From assembly GCA_002440965.1 (NCBI GenBank), contig DJWJ01000020.1, positions 1 to 29,960 of the forward strand: a DNA stretch of 29,960 nucleotides, in the 5' to 3' direction. The translations under genes and the position numbers were made by a program. This document shows positions 21,915 to 27,966 of the stretch, piece after piece; within the stretch, counting starts at the first letter, position 1, and each line of letters opens with the position of its first letter. Under the pieces are notes generated by a model that did not search any database, was not told the DNA's origin, and saw nothing but the letters and a program-made list of their open reading frames with translations. The DNA is from Candidatus Omnitrophica bacterium UBA6233 (GTDB taxonomy: Bacteria; Omnitrophota; Gorgyraeia; Gygaellales; Profunditerraquicolaceae).

Positions 21915-23576
21915 TTAATTGTCATAGGTAGAGTAGAAATATGGGGTGTGAGCGGGAAATTCCGCGGCACAGGTATCCACAAGTTTAAAGGTAGGGTCGA
22001 TATCGAATGATTTACGCAAGTTAAAAACCTCTTCTTCGGTCTTACCCCAAAGTTTAGCCAATTGCTTATCGCTAAAACCGAATTCTTTGGCATTCAGCAT
22101 CAATTCTTTGGATATATTATTTTTGTTATTAACGATTTTCTTCTCCAGGTCAATGATCTCTTTAAGGTTATTTAGAAACCAGCGGTCGATTTTAGTAAGT
22201 TCAAAAATCCTTTCCATATCCAAGCCGCACCTGAAAGCGTCTCCAAGATAGAATATCCTTTCAGCTGTCGGAACCCTTATTTTCTGCTCGATACTCTTCT
22301 TTGTCTCTTCATCCGTCTTTATACCGGATGGGCCGCTAAACAGGATACTCTCCAAGCCATATTTCTTTATCTCCAGAGAACGCAAGCCCTTTTGCAGCGC
22401 TTCTTTAAAAGTCCTGCCTATAGACATAGCCTCACCGACGGATTTCATGGAGACGGTCAAAGTCGGATCAGCTGAAGGGAATTTCTCGAAAGTAAAACGG
22501 GGGATCTTGACTACGCAATAATCGATTGACGGTTCAAAACAAGCCGGGGTTTCCCGGGTGATATCATTAGGTATTTCATCCAAAGTATAGCCAACGGCAA
22601 GTTTTGCGGCAATCTTAGCTATCGGAAAACCGGTTGCCTTGGAAGCAAGAGCGGAACTCCGGGATACGCGCGGGTTCATTTCGATAATAACCATCCTTCC
22701 GGTACCCGGATGAATGGCAAATTGGATATTCGAACCGCCGGTTTCAACGCCAATTTCCCTGATACAGGCAAATGCCGCATCGCGCATTTTCTGATATTCT
22801 TTGTCGGTAAGAGTCTGCACGGGAGCCACGGTAATGCTGTCTCCGGTATGCACTCCCATTGGATCAAAATTTTCAATGGAACAGATAATCACGCAGTTAT
22901 CTTTTAAATCCCGCATTACCTCCAGCTCGAATTCTTTCCAGCCGGAAACCGATTCTTCAATCAATATCTCGCTGATCATACTGGACTCTAATCCTGTTTT
23001 AGCCAAATCCTTAAATTCTTCCATATTGTAAGCAACACTTCCGCCTGTGCCGCCTAAGGTGAAACTCGGCCGGATAATCACCGGAAACCCGATCTTCTTG
23101 GCAACCTTAAGCGCTTGTTCAAGATTATAGGCCTTATTGCTGCGCGGCAAATCCAATCCTATCTTTTTCATCGCTTCTTTAAATAACTGCCTGTCTTCGC
23201 CCTTCTTTATCGCTTTTATATTCGCCCCGATAGTCTCGACTTTATACTTCTTTAATACCCCTCTTTCGGCTAAAGCCACGGTGGTATTCAAAGCAGTTTG
23301 CCCTCCCAATGTGGGAAGAAGCGCATCCGGCCTCTCTTTAGCAATAATTCTTTCCAGGACTTCCGGGGTAATCGGCTCAACATAAGTTGCGTCAGCGATT
23401 TGCGGGTCAGTCATGATTGTGGCTGGGTTAGAATTTACTAAAACAACTTTAAATCCTTCCTGCTTCAACACCTTGCAAGCCTGGGTGCCGGAGTAATCAA
23501 ATTCACAGGCCTGTCCTATAACAATGGGGCCTGAACCGATGATTAATATTTTTTTAATGTCTGTTCGTTTAGGCAT
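21915..23576 (-). CDS. carB: Carbamoyl-phosphate synthase large subunit, N-terminal half (split CarB)
   Basis: The 553 residues correspond to the carboxyphosphate-forming ATP-grasp domain (IIGSGPIVIGQACEFDYSGT at 12-31, VIIRPSFTLGGTGGSVAYN, FAIHPGTGRMVIIEMNPRVS) plus the oligomerisation domain (to AEFPAHTPYFYSTYDN). The usual protein is about 1070 residues. The stop comes at the oligomerisation/second-synthetase domain boundary, and the next gene is unrelated, so the carbamoyl-phosphate and allosteric half is absent here. Two-gene CarB is known from Aquifex and some methanogens, so the other half is probably elsewhere. No Shine-Dalgarno site is seen; its upstream region is repeat A8. Confidence 0.93.
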   Translation of the reverse strand: MPKRTDIKKILIIGSGPIVIGQACEFDYSGTQACKVLKQEGFKVVLVNSNPATIMTDPQIADATYVEPITPEVLERIIAKERPDALLPTLGGQTALNTTVALAERGVLKKYKVETIGANIKAIKKGEDRQLFKEAMKKIGLDLPRSNKAYNLEQALKVAKKIGFPVIIRPSFTLGGTGGSVAYNMEEFKDLAKTGLESSMISEILIEESVSGWKEFELEVMRDLKDNCVIICSIENFDPMGVHTGDSITVAPVQTLTDKEYQKMRDAAFACIREIGVETGGSNIQFAIHPGTGRMVIIEMNPRVSRSSALASKATGFPIAKIAAKLAVGYTLDEIPNDITRETPACFEPSIDYCVVKIPRFTFEKFPSADPTLTVSMKSVGEAMSIGRTFKEALQKGLRSLEIKKYGLESILFSGPSGIKTDEETKKSIEQKIRVPTAERIFYLGDAFRCGLDMERIFELTKIDRWFLNNLKEIIDLEKKIVNNKNNISKELMLNAKEFGFSDKQLAKLWGKTEEEVFNLRKSFDIDPTFKLVDTCAAEFPAHTPYFYSTYDN

Positions 23577-23584
23577 AGTTTTGT

Positions 23585-23716
23585 AAATTCAAATAACAAA
23601 GCGCAAAATTCAAAATAAATTTAAATGACAAATTCCAAAGGATAAAAGTTTTGTTTTGATATTTATCATTTTGATTTTGAATTTATTTTGCGCTTTGAAT
23701 TTTGACATTTGTCATT
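23585..23716. repeat. Type A palindromic intergenic repeat, copy A8
   Basis: It starts CAAATAACAAAGCGC and ends TTTGACATTTGTCATTAG. It fills the carA-carB gap and overlaps the carA 3' end by 51 bases, encoding the last residues of CarA. Confidence 0.9.
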
Positions 23717-24805
23717 AGATTTTTTAACTTTTGACTTTTGTATCATTTTTATAAATTCATCAAATAGGTATTCCGCATCATGCGGGCCGCTGGAAGATTC
23801 CGGGTGGAACTGCACAGAGAATATCGGAAGTTTTTTATGCCGGAGCCCTTCCAGAGTATTATCATTCAGATTAACATGGGTCAATTCGATATCTTTTTTG
23901 TTTAAAGAATTCATATCCACGCAGAAACCGTGGTTTTGGACCGTGATAGATACCTTGCCCGTCTTTATATCTTTTACCGGCTGGTTGGCTCCGTGATGGC
24001 CGAATTTAAGTTTATAAGTTTTACCGCCTAAAGCCTGACCCAACATCTGATGCCCCAGGCAGATGCCGAATATCGGAAATTTATCCAGCAATTCTTTTAC
24101 GGTATTTACTATATAAGGTAAAGCTGCCGGGTCTCCCGGCCCGTTAGAAAGCAGGAGCCCGTCAGGTTTCATCTTAAGGATTTCAACGCTTGATAATGTT
24201 GCCGGCACCACCACTACCTGACAATCCTTTCTTTCTAGAATTCTTAGCATATTCAATTTTATACCGCAGTCAATCGCCACTACCTTAAATTTACCTTTTT
24301 GATTCCATATATAGGGCTTACTGCAAATTACTTCTTTAACCAGATCTCTGCCGACTAATCCGGGAGAATCTTGAGCTTTCCTGATTAAGCTCTTTTCATC
24401 CAAATCAACCGTAGACAATACCGCTTTCATCGCCCCTTTTTGCCTTATGTGCAAAGTCAACCTGCGGGTGTCTACCCCCTCAATACCAACAATGTTATTT
24501 TCCTTTAGGTATACTGCCAATGACTTCTGGGAGCGCCAATTGCTAGCTATCTTGCTATACTCTTTGACCACGAATCCTTCGATAAAGGGTTTACAGGACT
24601 CAACATCTTCGGCATTTATTCCATAATTACCGATTAACGGATAAGTCATCGCCACAATCTGCCCCTTATAGGAAGGATCGGTGATAATCTCCTGATACCC
24701 CGACATGCTGGTATTGAAAACCAGCTCTCCGCTCCTTTCGCCTTCGGCGCCGAAAGATCTCCCTTTAAATATCATCCCATCTTCCAAGGCTAGTATCGCA
24801 TTCAT
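23666..24805 (-). CDS. carA: Carbamoyl-phosphate synthase small subunit (glutaminase)
   Basis: CarA releases ammonia from glutamine for the large subunit. The N-terminal domain begins ILALEDGMIFKGRSFGAEGE and includes NTSMSGYQEIITDPSYKGQI. The class I amidotransferase has C249 in FGICLGHQML and H334/E336 in VQFHPES. The core ends at FDEFIKMIQ. The tail KSNDKCQNSKRKINSKSK is encoded by repeat A8 and is unlike CarA. Upstream is a promoter whose -10 ends six bases before the ATG. pyrG lies upstream on the same strand and the carB half-gene downstream. Confidence 0.96.
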   Translation of the reverse strand: MNAILALEDGMIFKGRSFGAEGERSGELVFNTSMSGYQEIITDPSYKGQIVAMTYPLIGNYGINAEDVESCKPFIEGFVVKEYSKIASNWRSQKSLAVYLKENNIVGIEGVDTRRLTLHIRQKGAMKAVLSTVDLDEKSLIRKAQDSPGLVGRDLVKEVICSKPYIWNQKGKFKVVAIDCGIKLNMLRILERKDCQVVVVPATLSSVEILKMKPDGLLLSNGPGDPAALPYIVNTVKELLDKFPIFGICLGHQMLGQALGGKTYKLKFGHHGANQPVKDIKTGKVSITVQNHGFCVDMNSLNKKDIELTHVNLNDNTLEGLRHKKLPIFSVQFHPESSSGPHDAEYLFDEFIKMIQKSKVKKSNDKCQNSKRKINSKSK

Positions 24806-24811
24806 ATATTT

Positions 24812-24840
24812 ATTATCATTATTTATACTGTTAACGTCAA
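24812..24840 (-). promoter_or_regulatory. Promoter of carA, with the -35 inside repeat A9
   Basis: Minus strand: -35 TTGACG (24835-24840), a 17-base spacer, and -10 GATAAT (24812-24817). Six bases separate the -10 from the ATG, so the predicted start is the A of the carA ATG. The -35 is the terminal TTGAC of repeat A9. Confidence 0.6.
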
Positions 24841-24931
24841 TTCAAAATCCAAATGACAAATATCAAAGCCAAAATTTTGCCATTTGATATTTGGGTTTAT
24901 TTTGGATTTTGAACTTTGACATTTGGATTTA
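24836..24931. repeat. Type A palindromic intergenic repeat, copy A9 (shortened)
   Basis: The arms CCAAATGACAAATATCAAAG and TTTGATATTTGGGTTTATTT are inverted, but the copy is shorter than the others. It lies between pyrG and carA and overlaps the last ten codons of pyrG. Confidence 0.85.
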
Positions 24932-26519
24932 AAGCAGCTCTAATGAATTCTCTAAACAAAGGGTGCGCAGAATCAGGTTTGGATTTAAATTCCGGATGGA
25001 ACTGCACCGCGATAAAATAAGGATGGGCACTTAGCTCAACTATCTCAACCAGATTTCTTTTTGGACAAACTCCGCTAAACCTTAAGCCTTTTTTTTCTAA
25101 AATCTTTCTGTACTTATCATTAAATTCATACCTATGCCTATGGCGCTCGAAGATTAAGTCTTTTCCGTAAACCTTGCGGGCAAGCGAACTTTTTTTAATC
25201 TTACAAGGATAGCTTCCCAAGCGCATTGTCCCGCCCAAGCCTTTTATCTTCTTTTGTTCTTCTAATAGACTGATTACCGGATGCTTGGTCTTAAGATTAA
25301 ACTCCGTGGAATTAGCGTCCTTAAACCCGCAGACATTGCGGCTGAATTCGATAACCGCGCATTGCATACCTAAACACAGGCCTAAAAAGGGTATTTTCTT
25401 CTCCCGGGCAAATTGGACTGCCTTTACTTTCCCCGCTATGCCGCGGGAACCAAATCCTCCCGGAATAAGTATCCCGCTAACGTCACCAAGTAATTTTTCG
25501 GCCCCTAGCCTTTCGATATCCTCGGAATCAACCTTCTTTATCTCGACTTTAGCGTTATTGAAGATTCCTCCGTGAATCAAAGCTTCATAAATCGATTTGT
25601 AGGCATCCTGTAAACCGATATACTTGCCGACTACGGCTATACGCACCTTTTCTTTAGGATTTAACACCCTCTCAACAACGTTTTTCTCCCAATTCTTTAA
25701 TTCCGAAGATTTCGAAATAAGGTTAAAATGGTTCAGGATTATCTCATCTAGAATTTGTTCTTTAAAGACCAGCGGAATTTGATATATCGATTCTACGTCG
25801 CGCGATTCAATAACCGCTTCTTTCCTGACGTTACAGAATAGCGATATCTTTTCTTTAATGTCTTCTGAAAGCGCTTTTTCCGTCCGGCAGATTAAAATGT
25901 CCGGCTGTATCCCTATTTCGCGCAAAGTCCCTACGCTATGTTGGGTAGGCTTGGTCTTTATTTCATCGGCAACTCTTATATATGGAACAAGGGTTAAATG
26001 AATATATAAGACGTTATCCGCACCCATATCCAGCTCAAATTGTCTGGCTGCCTCCAGAAACGGAAGGCTTTCGATGTCTCCAACCGTCCCGCCAATCTCA
26101 ATCAAGATGATTTCCGCCGCAGAAACCTCGGCAACCTTCTTTATCCTATCCTTTATTTCCGAGGTGATATGCGGAATAACTTGAATGGTCTTGCCTAAAT
26201 AATCGCCCCGGCGTTCGCGCGAGATAACTGCGTTATAGACCTGTCCGGTGGTAGCGTTATTAAAACGGGTAAGTTTGGCTTTAGTGAATCTTTCGTAATG
26301 CCCCAAGTCTAAATCCGTCTCGGCTCCGTCGTCGGTTACATAGACCTCGCCATGCTGATAGGGGCTCATTGTCCCGGGGTCAACATTAATATAAGGATCG
26401 AGTTTCATAAGGGTAACTTTAAGCCCGCGCTCCTCCAGTATTTTGCCGATGGAAGCTGACGCTATTCCCTTTCCCAAACTCGATATAACTCCGCCAGTAA
26501 CAAATATGAATTTAGTCAT
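24897..26519 (-). CDS. pyrG: CTP synthase
   Basis: It converts UTP to CTP with glutamine. The synthetase domain starts FIFVTGGVISSLGKGIASAS and includes DPYINVDPGTMSPYQHGEVY. The C-terminal class I amidotransferase has C382 in GLCLGMQ, and H508/E510 in VQFHPEF. The length is 540. The last residues, NPNVKVQNPK, are written by repeat A9 and replace a typical end. The ATG has no Shine-Dalgarno site and overlaps the stop of an upstream 27-codon ORF as ATGA. Its promoter and a terminator-like hairpin lie at 26532-26638. Confidence 0.96.
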   Translation of the reverse strand: MTKFIFVTGGVISSLGKGIASASIGKILEERGLKVTLMKLDPYINVDPGTMSPYQHGEVYVTDDGAETDLDLGHYERFTKAKLTRFNNATTGQVYNAVISRERRGDYLGKTIQVIPHITSEIKDRIKKVAEVSAAEIILIEIGGTVGDIESLPFLEAARQFELDMGADNVLYIHLTLVPYIRVADEIKTKPTQHSVGTLREIGIQPDILICRTEKALSEDIKEKISLFCNVRKEAVIESRDVESIYQIPLVFKEQILDEIILNHFNLISKSSELKNWEKNVVERVLNPKEKVRIAVVGKYIGLQDAYKSIYEALIHGGIFNNAKVEIKKVDSEDIERLGAEKLLGDVSGILIPGGFGSRGIAGKVKAVQFAREKKIPFLGLCLGMQCAVIEFSRNVCGFKDANSTEFNLKTKHPVISLLEEQKKIKGLGGTMRLGSYPCKIKKSSLARKVYGKDLIFERHRHRYEFNDKYRKILEKKGLRFSGVCPKRNLVEIVELSAHPYFIAVQFHPEFKSKPDSAHPLFREFIRAALNPNVKVQNPK

Positions 26520-26599
26520 TTAATACGGTAGAAAAACGGCGTTTTAGGGCCTTTATTCTGGCCTAAAAACGCCCTTGTGGTTTTATTCAATTCCTCCAT
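26516..26599 (-). CDS. Candidate pyrG leader peptide
   Basis: A 27-codon ORF starts with the ATG at 26599, about five bases after the predicted transcript start, and reads MEELNKTTRAFLGQNKGPKT and then PFFYRIK. It runs through the whole hairpin and its TGA overlaps the pyrG ATG. An ORF this short can arise by chance. The near-leaderless start, the exact ATGA overlap and the lack of any other ribosome site for pyrG argue for a real leader. Confidence 0.4.
   Translation of the reverse strand: MEELNKTTRAFLGQNKGPKTPFFYRIK
26532..26574 (-). terminator. Terminator-like hairpin in the pyrG leader (candidate attenuator)
   Basis: Minus strand: GGGCGTTTTTAGGCC and GGCCCTAAAACGCC pair almost completely around the loop AGAATAAA, then GTTTTTC follows. 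It lies between the only visible promoter and the pyrG ATG, so every pyrG transcript must pass it. It would also end transcripts from the HD-GYP gene upstream. Confidence 0.75.
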
Positions 26600-26610
26600 G
26601 AATCTAAAGT

Positions 26611-26638
26611 AGTATAACACAATAATATGATATGTCAA
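26611..26638 (-). promoter_or_regulatory. Promoter of pyrG
   Basis: Minus strand: -35 TTGACA (26633-26638, perfect), a 16-base spacer, and -10 TATACT (26611-26616). The -35 contains the TGA stop of the HD-GYP gene. The predicted start is near 26604. Confidence 0.75.
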
Positions 26639-27966
26639 ACTAAATGCAGGAATTCTTTACCTTCCGACCACGGGCTCAAATAACGCTCTATCTTGATACC
26701 CTCCTTATTCTCTTTTAAATCAATTATTTCTCCGTTATTTTGCGGGTGGATAATCCTGACCTTCGGAAGAAAGATATTAGCCTCATTTTCTTCCGCGACT
26801 ACCCCTACCCGTTTATCGCTCAAAAGAAGAATCGAGCCTATCGGCCATACGCCGATACTTTTAAAGAAAGAATTCAGCAAGTCCGGATCAAAGCTGGTTC
26901 CGCTGCCGCGCATCATAAGGCCGTGTATCATATCCGGAGGATAATCTGTTTTATAGCTTCTTCTTTGCGAAAGCGCGTCATAAACATCGCAAATAGAAAC
27001 GATTGCCGAAACAATATGCTGTTTGTTTTTAAAAACGCTTTTGGGATATCCGCTCAAATCATGTTTTAAATGATGCTCAAAACAAACCACTATGGGCATA
27101 ATTCCTATTGCCTCAACATACCGCATAAGCAGTTTAGCGCCAAAAACAGTATGGCTCTCCATCTGCTTGAATTCCTGCGCGCTAAGTTGACCCGGTTTAC
27201 GGATAGTTTTACGGGAAATATATAACTTGCCTATATCGTGAAATAACGCGGATATGCCTATATCCGTAATTACGTCTTTGCTGAATCCCAGCTTGGAAGA
27301 AAAATGCATACTCAATATAGAAACATTCAATAGGTGGATAAATGTCCCGGTATCATACCTCTTTAAAGTCGCCAGCTCGAATAATTGATCGTAGTAAACA
27401 CCGAGATTATTGACGATATTATTTACCGCCAATTTCAGGCTTAGTCCGTCAACGGCTTCGTTATTCATCATCTTGGTCAACGAAGGAGAGATTTGGTCAA
27501 GAGAAGCCTGGTAACTATTCAATCCTTCCAGGCGCCCGCTTTTTCCGTACCCCGGAGAGCCTTTAACCTTACCCACAGATATACTCCTGATTCCCGACAA
27601 AACCAAAGATTCCTGGGGATCGCCCTTTATTTCCTCCTTAGGGAGAGCCAGAAACCCGATGAATTTATTTAACTCCCCGAGTTCAAAACCGCGGCTGAAA
27701 ACAATCCTTTCGATACCCCTGCTTTTTAAATATGTAATCGGCTGATTCAGGAACTTGCTCAAATCAAAAAAGATTTCCTTTTCAAAAGCAAGTTCTGCTC
27801 CGATAATCCCGATAACCAATTCCTGCCGGTCAGCCAAAGCATCCTGCAGGCTAAAGTAAGCTTTTTCTGTTGACTTTAAAGTAATGGGATGGGATGCTCC
27901 ATAGAGTTTAGCCATCTGTAGGCAGGTCAAAAAGTCTTTAAAAGAGTTCTCTATTTTATCGGTCAT
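26635..27966 (-). CDS. HD-GYP domain protein, putative cyclic-di-GMP phosphodiesterase
   Basis: The 443-residue protein has an N-terminal domain (about 1-120) that resembles the N-terminus of the upstream gene product: FL...YGASHP, later RGIERIVFSRGFELGELNKF. The HD-GYP core follows: an early histidine in FIHLLNVSIL, the metal pair HDIGK (243-247), a histidine in MESHTVFGAKLL, EHHLKHDLSGYP (297-308), and ICDVYDALSQRRSYK. The key residues look intact, so hydrolysis of cyclic di-GMP is likely. I use the ATG at 27966, with GGAG eight bases upstream and an ATGA overlap with the preceding stop; an in-frame TTG lies two codons earlier. Confidence 0.9.
   Translation of the reverse strand: MTDKIENSFKDFLTCLQMAKLYGASHPITLKSTEKAYFSLQDALADRQELVIGIIGAELAFEKEIFFDLSKFLNQPITYLKSRGIERIVFSRGFELGELNKFIGFLALPKEEIKGDPQESLVLSGIRSISVGKVKGSPGYGKSGRLEGLNSYQASLDQISPSLTKMMNNEAVDGLSLKLAVNNIVNNLGVYYDQLFELATLKRYDTGTFIHLLNVSILSMHFSSKLGFSKDVITDIGISALFHDIGKLYISRKTIRKPGQLSAQEFKQMESHTVFGAKLLMRYVEAIGIMPIVVCFEHHLKHDLSGYPKSVFKNKQHIVSAIVSICDVYDALSQRRSYKTDYPPDMIHGLMMRGSGTSFDPDLLNSFFKSIGVWPIGSILLLSDKRVGVVAEENEANIFLPKVRIIHPQNNGEIIDLKENKEGIKIERYLSPWSEGKEFLHLV

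Noticed and set aside
21895..21915. Frameshift or sequencing error truncating carB
   Set aside because: The sequence after the stop is the start of an unrelated intact gene, with no trace of the second CarB half in any frame up to 20500.
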